A DNA stretch of 61,013 bases from Mycobacterium sp. AT1 (GTDB lineage: Bacteria; Actinomycetota; Actinomycetes; Mycobacteriales; Mycobacteriaceae): assembly GCF_002043095.1 (NCBI RefSeq), contig NZ_MVOC01000075.1, positions 1-61,013 on the forward strand. Direction: 5' to 3'. This document shows, one piece after another, positions 35,562-42,693 of the stretch. The notes beneath the pieces were generated by a model. It saw only the letters and a list, made by a program, of their open reading frames with translations. It was not told the origin of the DNA and did not search any database. The position numbers were made by a program, and so were the translations under genes. Every line of letters begins with the position of its first letter. The first letter of the stretch is position 1.

Positions 35562-36647
35562 TCAGCCGCGTGGCGTGGTGGTGATGTGCACGTGGTCGAA
35601 ATGGCCGTAACCCGAGGCCTGCGGACCGGCCGGCGTGTAGTACGTGCCGCGCCAGATCACGTCCTGGATTCCGAACCGGCCCGTGTTGCTCATCGCGAAG
35701 GCGAGTATCTCGTTTCCGAGCGCGATGCCCTCGGCGCTTTCGGGGTTGGGAATCATGATGTCGATCGCCAGTCCGCTGGGGTGCCACGGCTTGGAGTCCG
35801 GACGGACCCCGTCGATGGCAGAGATCTGGGGAAAGCGCGCGCTGACGGCCCTGGCAGCCAGAATCGTGTTGGGCTGCAAGCCCACCTCCGATGCCACACC
35901 GACGGGTAACGCCTCGGGAATGTCTACGACGGCACCCTCGGGCGGCGGGGCGACGTCGCCGGGAGGCAGTCCCGGCATCGCGGCGATCGCCGGAATCGCG
36001 TTGTCGATCACGGCCTGTTGCTGCGGTGTCAACACCGAATACTGCGCTTCCGCTGCTGCGATCTGACGCAGCAGTTCCTTCCACTTGCCCTGCAGCTCTG
36101 CGCGCACGGCGGCGGCCGATTCGGCCGCGGCACTGGCACCGGCAGCCGATTCCTCCGACGCCTTGGCCGCGGCGGACGCGCGCTCACGTGCCGATCGGAA
36201 GTCGGCCAACTGATCGGCGATCCCGGCGGCCACCGTCCGCTGCAGGGACAACTGGTCGATCAGCTGTTGCGGGGACGTCGCGGTAAGCACCGCCGCGAAC
36301 TGACCGGTGCTCCCGCTGGTGTAGTTCATCGCCGCCACCCGGTCGAGCGCGGCCTGATGGGGCGCCAGCGCGGTGTTGGCGGCCTCGAGGGCTGTCAGGT
36401 CGGCACGGTGGCGGTCGGCGGCCGTCGCCTGCTCGGCCAGCCTGGCGTCGACGTCGCGCTGCGCCGCGGTGACGGCCTCGCGAGTCTGCACTGCCTGCTG
36501 GGACAGCTCGTCGAGCTTGGCCAACGCGTCGGCGGCCGGATCGGCGTTGACCTCACCCGTCACCGCAATCGCGACGAGGAGTCCGGCCAAGAGACCGCAC
36601 GTCGTTCGCCGCAGACATTGGCGGACCCCGGTCACGCGGATTGTCAC
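35562..36647 (-). CDS. Secreted coiled-coil protein with ARB_07466-like C-terminal domain
   Basis: 361 aa from GTG 36647, chosen for its GAAGGA ribosome site. A signal peptide (TCGLLAGLLVAIAVTGEVNA) is followed by a long Ala/Gln-rich coiled coil (about 40-190) like the regulatory helices of mycobacterial RipA/RipC-type proteins. A Pro-rich linker and a C-terminal domain follow, with WHPSGLAIDIMIPN and GHFDHVHI. Those His/Asp positions look like an M15/LAS-type metal site, as in the ARB_07466-like family. It may cut or bind peptidoglycan; activity is unproven. Confidence 0.8.
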   Translation of the reverse strand: MTIRVTGVRQCLRRTTCGLLAGLLVAIAVTGEVNADPAADALAKLDELSQQAVQTREAVTAAQRDVDARLAEQATAADRHRADLTALEAANTALAPHQAALDRVAAMNYTSGSTGQFAAVLTATSPQQLIDQLSLQRTVAAGIADQLADFRSARERASAAAKASEESAAGASAAAESAAAVRAELQGKWKELLRQIAAAEAQYSVLTPQQQAVIDNAIPAIAAMPGLPPGDVAPPPEGAVVDIPEALPVGVASEVGLQPNTILAARAVSARFPQISAIDGVRPDSKPWHPSGLAIDIMIPNPESAEGIALGNEILAFAMSNTGRFGIQDVIWRGTYYTPAGPQASGYGHFDHVHITTTPRG

Positions 36648-36742
36648 GATCCTTCGTTCGGGGACCACTCCTGGCCCGGCCGTCTACGTCCCGGGCAAGG
36701 CTACGAACTGACACCGACGATGTCTATTCGGAGTCGACCCGG

Positions 36743-37789
36743 TCAACGGGTCGGAGCGAACATCGGCGGGTTGAGCCGGGCGAACCCGGCCTGACGGTGA
36801 TAGGGGAAGTACGGGTACGGCGCTTCCCTGGCGCTCACCGCGTCGAGCCGAGCGACCTGCTCGTCGCTCAGCGCCCACCCCACGGCTCCGAGGTTCTCGG
36901 CCAGCTGGGCGCCGTCCCGCGCGCCGACGATGACCGACGACACGGTCGGCCGCCGCAGCAGCCAGTTCAGCGCCACCTGGGGAACCGACCGCCCGGTCTC
37001 CTCGGCAATCGCGTCGAGTTCGTCGACGACGTCGAACAGCAGGGCCTCGTCAACGGGCGGCCCCGCATCCGCCGTCGCGTGCAGCCTGCTGCGTTCGGGC
37101 ACCGCGGCACCGCGCCGGATGCGACCGGTCAGCCGTCCCCAGCCCAGCGGACTCCACACCAGAGCACCGACGCCCTGGTCGACGGCCAGGGGCATCAGTT
37201 CCCACTCGTAGTCCCGCCCGATCAGCGAGTAGTACACCTGATGCGCGACGTATCGCGACCGGTGCGCCGCGTCCGCGGCCGACAGCGACTTCATCAGCTG
37301 CCATCCCGAGAAGTTGGACACCCCGGCGTACCGAATCTTGCCCTGGCCGATGAGGCCGTCGAGGGTGTCGAGCACTTCGTCGACCGGTGTGTGCGCGTCG
37401 TAGGCGTGCAGTTGGAAGAGGTCGACGTGGTCGGTGCCGAGGCGACGCAGGGCGTTCTCCACCCCCTCGATGAGCCGCGAGCGCGAGGTTCCCGCCTGGC
37501 CGGGTCCGGCACCGAGCGGCAATCCGGCCTTCGTCGAGATCAGCACCTGGTCGCGCCTGCCCTTCAACGCGGCTCCGAGCACCTCCTCCGACGCGCCGTC
37601 GGAGTAGACGTCGGCCGTGTCGAACAGCGTGATCCCGGCGTCCAGACATGCGTCGACCATGCGGCGCGCCTCGTCGACGTCGACGGACCCCCACGCTTCG
37701 AAGAAGTCGCCCCGGCCCCCGAATGTCGCTGCACCAAAACTCAATTCAGAGACGACCAGTCCTGAATCGCCCACCTGTCGATATTCCAC
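36743..37789 (-). CDS. Aldo/keto reductase
   Basis: 348 aa from GTG 37789 with a GGGAGT ribosome site. TIM-barrel AKR with the catalytic tetrad in FDTADVYSDG (Asp, Tyr), ISTKAG (Lys) and LFQLHAYD (His); C-terminal SVIVGARDGAQLAEN binds NADPH. It resembles the YajO/IolS-like group. Divergent from a TetR gene, with an operator-like dyad covering its probable -10 (TATCGT). Likely repressed by that regulator; substrate unknown. Confidence 0.92.
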   Translation of the reverse strand: MEYRQVGDSGLVVSELSFGAATFGGRGDFFEAWGSVDVDEARRMVDACLDAGITLFDTADVYSDGASEEVLGAALKGRRDQVLISTKAGLPLGAGPGQAGTSRSRLIEGVENALRRLGTDHVDLFQLHAYDAHTPVDEVLDTLDGLIGQGKIRYAGVSNFSGWQLMKSLSAADAAHRSRYVAHQVYYSLIGRDYEWELMPLAVDQGVGALVWSPLGWGRLTGRIRRGAAVPERSRLHATADAGPPVDEALLFDVVDELDAIAEETGRSVPQVALNWLLRRPTVSSVIVGARDGAQLAENLGAVGWALSDEQVARLDAVSAREAPYPYFPYHRQAGFARLNPPMFAPTR

Positions 37790-37800
37790 GCCAAACTCCC

Positions 37801-37822
37801 TAATGAGACGATATTCCCGTTA
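37801..37822. promoter_or_regulatory. TetR operator candidate 1 (TAATGAGA-N6-TCCCGTTA)
   Basis: A 22-bp imperfect dyad (6 of 8 half-site bases symmetric), 12 bp from the aldo/keto reductase start. It covers a TATCGT -10 candidate for that gene. The same geometry and an identical right half recur at 37847-37868. Confidence 0.6.
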
Positions 37823-37846
37823 GTGAGGTTAACACCGGTCTGGCCT

Positions 37847-37868
37847 TAACGACACCGCAGTCCCGTTA
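37847..37868. promoter_or_regulatory. TetR operator candidate 2 (TAACGACA-N6-TCCCGTTA)
   Basis: A second 22-bp dyad of the same form, 46 bp from the first. It overlaps TATGAT (37867-37872), a good -10 that would give a nearly leaderless TetR mRNA. Suited to autorepression. Confidence 0.6.
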
Positions 37869-37878
37869 TGATGGCCGC

Positions 37879-38472
37879 ATGACCGCCGCGACCAGACCTG
37901 GCGGCCGCACCGCCGCCGTCAGGGACGCGGTCCTGCGCGCCGCCGCCGACCTACTCGTCGAATACGGCCTCGAGGGCGTCGAATTGGCCGCGGTCGCCGA
38001 GCGGGCCGGGGTCGGCAAGTCGACCCTCTACCGGCGGTGGGGAACGGTTGCGGCACTCGTCGCCGATCTGCTGGTCGACATGGCGGACACCTCGTCGCGG
38101 CGCCCCGCCACCGGCTCGCTGTCGACCGACCTGCTGGCCGCGGCGAAACTGATCCGGCGCACGTTGACCGACCCACGCCAGGGACCGCTGTTCAAGGCCA
38201 TCATCGCCACCGCCACCTGCGACCCGACCACTGCCAACGCCCTGGCGGCCTTCTACCGCAAGCGCGTCGACGAGGTGTCACACGTCGTCACCGACGCGGT
38301 CGCGCGCGGCGAGGCTCCGGACGGCGTCGACGCACGAGAAGTCATCCGCCACCTGTCGGCGCCGTTGTACTACCGCTTCCTGACCGACACGGCCCCGATC
38401 TCGGCCGCCGACGTTCGACGCTCGGTGGCCCTGACCATGGCAGGGGTGCACGCCGGCGTCTTCGGCCCGTGA
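37879..38472 (+). CDS. TetR family transcriptional regulator
   Basis: 197 aa. Helix-turn-helix in the first ~55 residues: LRAAADLLVEYGLEGVELAAVAERAGVGKSTLYRRWG. The remainder is an all-helical ligand and dimer domain of the TetR_C_16-like group. No Shine-Dalgarno is visible and a TATGAT -10 lies 6 nt before the ATG, so the message is probably leaderless. Two matching dyads in the intergenic region suggest it represses itself and the divergent aldo/keto reductase. Confidence 0.92.
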   Translation: MTAATRPGGRTAAVRDAVLRAAADLLVEYGLEGVELAAVAERAGVGKSTLYRRWGTVAALVADLLVDMADTSSRRPATGSLSTDLLAAAKLIRRTLTDPRQGPLFKAIIATATCDPTTANALAAFYRKRVDEVSHVVTDAVARGEAPDGVDAREVIRHLSAPLYYRFLTDTAPISAADVRRSVALTMAGVHAGVFGP

Positions 38473-38482
38473 GTTCCGCGAG

Positions 38483-38875
38483 CTACTCCGCCAGCGCCTC
38501 GAACAACGAGGCCAACTGACTCGGCGACAGGTCGACGCCACACTGAGCCTTGACGTCCTTGAGCGGCTGGACGATTCGCTGCAGGTCCAGGAACTCGCCG
38601 GGATGGGCCAGGAAGTATCCGCGCACCGATGACCGCGCCACCTCCGGCGGTTGGCTGGCCGCGGCGGTCAGCACGTCGTCGGCAGGCGGGTGTGCGTCCA
38701 GGTAGGCACCCGCCGAACTCAACACGCCGCTGGCCGTCGCGGCGAAACCGCTGGCCTTGCACGGCGCCGCACCGGCGGCGGGCAGGTTGCCGACACCTAC
38801 CGCGACGGCCCCGATCGCACACGCGCCGGCGATCCCGGTGGCAGTGCGGCGCAAGGTGGAGGCAAACAGATTCAT
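38483..38875 (-). CDS. Hemophore-related secreted protein (Rv0203-like)
   Basis: 130 aa from ATG 38875 with an AAAGGACT ribosome site. A signal peptide (about 1-36, LPAAGAA) precedes a small helical domain with one cysteine pair, C39 and C112. The pattern YLDAHPPADDVLTAA, SVRGYFLAHPGEF and DVKAQCGVDL marks the mycobacterial hemophore-related family, some of which bind heme. It is divergent from an iron ABC operon across a region with an IdeR-like box, supporting a role in heme/iron acquisition. Heme-binding residues cannot be assigned. Confidence 0.82.
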   Translation of the reverse strand: MNLFASTLRRTATGIAGACAIGAVAVGVGNLPAAGAAPCKASGFAATASGVLSSAGAYLDAHPPADDVLTAAASQPPEVARSSVRGYFLAHPGEFLDLQRIVQPLKDVKAQCGVDLSPSQLASLFEALAE

Positions 38876-38985
38876 GGCGGTGAGTCCTTTGGATGTCGAG
38901 CCGGGCCTGCCGTGTCTCAGCCAACGTACAGAATTGCCAACCCGTCGTCCTGGCAACCGAACTACTCCCCAATCCGCCCAGGTAT

Positions 38986-39004
38986 GTTGCTTAGGCAAGC
39001 CTCA
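38986..39004 (+). promoter_or_regulatory. IdeR (iron box)-like site overlapping a -10
   Basis: GTTGCTTAGGCAAGCCTCA matches 13 of 19 positions of the IdeR consensus TTAGGTTAGGCTAACCTAA, with the central TTAGGC intact. It overlaps TATGTT (38983-38988), a TANNNT -10 for the iron ABC operon starting at 39050. It is also within 130 bp of the divergent hemophore-related gene. Iron-dependent repression is inferred. Confidence 0.55.
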
Positions 39005-39049
39005 CTCGACGACTGCCGGGCCACGACCCGCGCGGAAGGGATGTACTCG

Positions 39050-40069
39050 ATGCGATCACCTTGGAGGCGGATCGGCGTCCTGCTGACCGCCGTCGTCCTC
39101 GTCGCGAGCGCGACGGCGTGCTCGTCGGCATCCGACGAGTCCGACGGGCTGTTGATCTACAACGCCCAGCACGAGTCGTTGACCAAGGAGTGGATCGACG
39201 CCTTCACCAAGGCGACCGGCATCAAGGTCACCTACCGCCAGGGTGGCGACACCGAACTGGGCAACCAGCTGATCGCCGAGGGTGCCTCGTCGCCCGCCGA
39301 CGTCATCCTCACCGAGAACTCACCCGCCATGGCCGCCGTCGAGAAGGCGGGCCTGTTCGCCGACGTCGACCCCGCCACCGTCGCGCAGGTCCCCGCGCAG
39401 TACCGGCCCGCCACCAACAAGTGGACCGGCGTCGCCGCGCGCACCACCGTCTTCGCGTACAACACGTCCAAGCTCACCGAGGCTCAGCTGCCCAAGTCGA
39501 TCATGGATTTGGAGAAGCCGGAGTGGAAGGGCCGCTGGGGTGCGCCGCCCGTCAAGCCGGACTTCCAGGCCATCGTGGCGGCCATCCTCGACCTCACCGG
39601 GGAGCCCGCGACGGCGGCCTGGCTGGCCGGGATGAAGTCGGGCGCGGAGATCTTCCAGGACAACATCGCGACGCTACGGGCGGTCAACGCAGGCGAGGTC
39701 GACGGCGGCGTCATCTACCACTACTACTGGTTCCGCGATCAGGCCAAGACCAAGGAGATCAGCGGCAACACCGCTCTGCATTACTTCCGCAACCAGGACC
39801 CAGGCGCGTTCGTCTCCATTTCCGGTGGCGGCGTGCTGAATTCGAGCAAGAAGAAGGACGACGCCCAGAAGTTCCTCGCCTTCGTGACGAGCAAGGCCGG
39901 CCAGGAGGTGCTCGAGAAGGGCACCTCGTTCGAATACCCGGTCGCCAGCGGCGTGCCAGCCAACCCGGCGCTGGTACCGCTGGCCGACCTGCAGGCCCCC
40001 GCGGTCAACCCGTCGGACCTCGACTCCAAGAAGGTCACCGACCTGATGACGACGGCCGGCCTGCTCTAG
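39050..40069 (+). CDS. Fe(III)-type ABC transporter substrate-binding lipoprotein
   Basis: 339 aa from ATG 39050, 9 nt after a GGAAGGG site (ATG 39041 is possible but too close). Signal peptide with lipid-attachment Cys24 (ATAC). The mature protein begins with LLIYNAQHESLTKEWIDAF, the hallmark of FutA/SfuA/FbpA ferric-binding proteins. The C-terminal tyrosine set (GVIYHYYWFRDQ) fits the Fe-coordinating tyrosines of that family. It delivers ferric iron, or a ferric complex, to the permease encoded next. Confidence 0.9.
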   Translation: MRSPWRRIGVLLTAVVLVASATACSSASDESDGLLIYNAQHESLTKEWIDAFTKATGIKVTYRQGGDTELGNQLIAEGASSPADVILTENSPAMAAVEKAGLFADVDPATVAQVPAQYRPATNKWTGVAARTTVFAYNTSKLTEAQLPKSIMDLEKPEWKGRWGAPPVKPDFQAIVAAILDLTGEPATAAWLAGMKSGAEIFQDNIATLRAVNAGEVDGGVIYHYYWFRDQAKTKEISGNTALHYFRNQDPGAFVSISGGGVLNSSKKKDDAQKFLAFVTSKAGQEVLEKGTSFEYPVASGVPANPALVPLADLQAPAVNPSDLDSKKVTDLMTTAGLL

Positions 40070-40081
40070 ATGGCGCGGTAG

Positions 40082-41644
40082 GTGATCACCGACACGGTCC
40101 CGGCGGCGCGGCGCCCGGCATCCGTCGAGCGGCCGGGGCCGGTGCTCGTCGGTGCCGTCGCGGTCGTCGTCGCGGCGACCTTCGTGCCGCTGGGCTACGT
40201 CGTCTGGTCGGTGGTCGCCACCGGACCGTCAGAGGTCTACGCTCTCGTCGTCCGCCCGCGAGTGGTCGAATTGCTGGTCAACACAGTCGGACTCGTCGTG
40301 GTGACGGTGCCGCTGTGCGTGGTGCTCGGCGTCGGTGCGGCCTGGTTGGTGGAGCGCACCGACGTGCCGGGGCGCTCGCTGTGGCGGCCGCTGCTCGTCG
40401 CGCCCCTTGCCGTGCCCGCGTTCGTCAACAGCTATGCGTGGGTCAGCGTGGTGCCGTCGTTGCACGGCTTCTTGGCCGGGATTCTGGTCGCGACGACGTC
40501 GTACTTTCCGTTCGTCTACGTGCCCGCGTCGGCGACGCTGCGCAGGCTCGACCCCGCCATGGAGGAATCGGCCAGAGCGTTGGGGTCCAGCCCGGCCGGC
40601 GCCTTCTGGCGGGTGGTCCTCCCCCAGTTGCGGCTCGCGATCCTCGGCGGCGGACTGTTGATCGGGGTGCACCTGCTTGCCGAGTACGGTGCGTTCGCGA
40701 TGCTGCGATTTCCCACCCTGACGACGGCCATCTTCGAACAGTTCCAGGCCACGTTCGACGGTGCGGCGGGCAGCACCCTCGCGGGCGTCCTCGTTCTGCT
40801 CTGCCTGGTGCTGCTGGTCGGCGAGGCAGCCGCCCGCGGCACCGCCAGGTACGCCAGAGTGGGCTCCGGCGCCGCCCGTCGCCTCTCGCCGCATCGGTTG
40901 GCAGGCATGGCGATTCCCGCCTTCTCGGCACTCCTGGTCCTCGCCGTGCTGGCACTCGGAGTGCCCGCCTGGACCATCGCCCGCTGGCTGTGGATCGGCG
41001 GCTCGAGCGTCTGGACCGACGGCGAGATCGCCTCCGCGACCGTGCAGACCGCGGGTCTGGCGGCGGTGGCCGCGGTGGCGACGACCGTGCTCGCGTTCCC
41101 GTTCGCCTGGGTTGCGGTGCGGTACCGCGGAGTGTTCGCCCGGTTCGTGGAGGGCTCCAACTTCGTCACCAGCTCCATGCCGGGAATCGTCACCGCGCTG
41201 GCCTTGGTCACCGTGGCCATCCGCGTCGCGCCACCGCTCTACCAAACCGTCACGCTGGTGCTGGCGGCCTACGTGCTGCTGTTCATGCCCCGCGCGATGG
41301 TCAACCTGCGATCCGGCCTTGCCCAGATTCCCCAGGGAATCGAGGAGGCGTCGCGATCGCTTGGCGTGTCCCCCACCCGAACACTCCTACGAATCACGCT
41401 GCGGCTCACCGCCCCCGCCGCCGCGGCGGGGGCGTCGCTGGTGTTCGTCGCAGTTGCCACCGAACTGACCGCCACCCTGCTGCTGGCCCCGACCGGCACC
41501 AGCACGCTGGCGATGCGGTTCTGGTCGCTGAGCAGCGAGCTCGACTACGCGGCCGCCGCGCCGTACGCGCTGCTGCTGGTGGCCCTGTCGGTGCCGGTGA
41601 CGCTCGTGCTGTTCCGACAGTCGACGAAGGCGGCCGCACTATGA
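40082..41644 (+). CDS. Fe(III)-type ABC transporter permease (fused two-domain)
   Basis: 520 aa from GTG 40082. Two BPD_transp_1 domains in one chain, each with about six helices, as in SfuB/FbpB. EAA-loop motifs are visible as ESARALGSSPAGAFWRVVLPQ (about 160-180) and EEASRSLGVSPTRTLLRITLR (about 423-443). Its stop overlaps the ATPase start as ATGA, so translation is coupled. Confidence 0.92.
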   Translation: MITDTVPAARRPASVERPGPVLVGAVAVVVAATFVPLGYVVWSVVATGPSEVYALVVRPRVVELLVNTVGLVVVTVPLCVVLGVGAAWLVERTDVPGRSLWRPLLVAPLAVPAFVNSYAWVSVVPSLHGFLAGILVATTSYFPFVYVPASATLRRLDPAMEESARALGSSPAGAFWRVVLPQLRLAILGGGLLIGVHLLAEYGAFAMLRFPTLTTAIFEQFQATFDGAAGSTLAGVLVLLCLVLLVGEAAARGTARYARVGSGAARRLSPHRLAGMAIPAFSALLVLAVLALGVPAWTIARWLWIGGSSVWTDGEIASATVQTAGLAAVAAVATTVLAFPFAWVAVRYRGVFARFVEGSNFVTSSMPGIVTALALVTVAIRVAPPLYQTVTLVLAAYVLLFMPRAMVNLRSGLAQIPQGIEEASRSLGVSPTRTLLRITLRLTAPAAAAGASLVFVAVATELTATLLLAPTGTSTLAMRFWSLSSELDYAAAAPYALLLVALSVPVTLVLFRQSTKAAAL

Positions 41645-42693
41645 CCGGAAGCGCACTCGAGATCGCCGGTTTGGCAAAGTATTTCGGCAGCGATCGGGTT
41701 CTGCACGGTGTCGACCTGAGCGTGCCTGCGGGTTCGGTCACGGCGGTCGTCGGCGCGTCGGGCTGCGGCAAGACGACACTGCTGCGTCTGGTCGCGGGGT
41801 TCGAGACACCCGACGCCGGCACCATCTCCATCGCCGACCGCACCGTCGCCGACGCCGACGACTGCGTCCCCGCGCACCGCAGGGACGTCGGCTACGTCGC
41901 GCAGGACGGTGCCCTGTTCCCGCACCTGACCGTCGGACAGAACATCGCCTACGGCTTGAGTGGCAGTGCCCGCAGCACCCGCGCCAGGGTCACCGAACTG
42001 CTCGCCACGGTGTCCCTCGACGCCGACATGGCGCGCCGCCGGCCACACCAGCTCTCGGGTGGCCAGCAGCAGCGGGTGGCGCTGGCACGGGCGCTCGCCC
42101 GCGAACCCGCGCTGATGTTGCTCGACGAACCGTTCAGCGCGTTGGACACCGGTCTGCGCTCGTCCACCCGCAAGGCCGTCGCGCAGCTTCTCGCCGAGGC
42201 AGGAGTGACGACGCTCCTGGTCACCCACGATCAGGAGGAAGCCCTGTCGATCGCCGACCAGGTCGCCGTGATGCGCGACGGGCGGTTCACCAAGGTCGGC
42301 ACCCCGCACCAGGTCTACTTCACGCCGGGTGACGAGTTCACCGCCCGGTTCCTCGGGGACTGCGTGCTGTTGCCCGGCACGATCACCTCCCGGGTCGCCG
42401 ACTGCTCGCTGGGCCGGGTGCCCGTGCGCGACGGTGCCGACGACGGGCCCGCGACCCTGGTGCTGCGGCCCGAACAACTCGTCGCGACCACCGTGTCCGA
42501 CGGCGACCGCGGCGCAGGCGTCGGCACGGTGCTGTCGTCGGAGTTCCGCGGCCACGACGTCCTACTCGTCGTCGACGTCGGCGGGGGCGAACCGATCACC
42601 GTCCGCCAGCACGGGCTCGATCCGCCGACCGTCGACGCCAAGGTCCGCGTCGACGTCGTCGGGACCGCGGCGACACTCGACGAGCGGCCGTGA
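41641..42693 (+). CDS. Fe(III)-type ABC transporter ATP-binding protein (FbpC-like)
   Basis: 350 aa. Walker A GASGCGKT (38-45), signature LSGGQQQR (138-145), Walker B LMLLDEP (158-164), H-loop VTHDQEEA, and a C-terminal TOBE-like region (about 260-350). The Q-rich signature and this layout are typical of FbpC/PotA-type importers. It overlaps the permease by 4 bp and the fused acyltransferase gene by at least 1 bp. Confidence 0.94.
   Translation: MTGSALEIAGLAKYFGSDRVLHGVDLSVPAGSVTAVVGASGCGKTTLLRLVAGFETPDAGTISIADRTVADADDCVPAHRRDVGYVAQDGALFPHLTVGQNIAYGLSGSARSTRARVTELLATVSLDADMARRRPHQLSGGQQQRVALARALAREPALMLLDEPFSALDTGLRSSTRKAVAQLLAEAGVTTLLVTHDQEEALSIADQVAVMRDGRFTKVGTPHQVYFTPGDEFTARFLGDCVLLPGTITSRVADCSLGRVPVRDGADDGPATLVLRPEQLVATTVSDGDRGAGVGTVLSSEFRGHDVLLVVDVGGGEPITVRQHGLDPPTVDAKVRVDVVGTAATLDERP

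Noticed and set aside
39061..41640. Open frame of about 860 codons upstream of and in frame with the FbpC-like ATPase
   Set aside because: Arg/Gly-rich low-complexity translation, antiparallel to none and overlapping the clear substrate-binding and permease genes in another frame; only the part from 41641 is a real protein.
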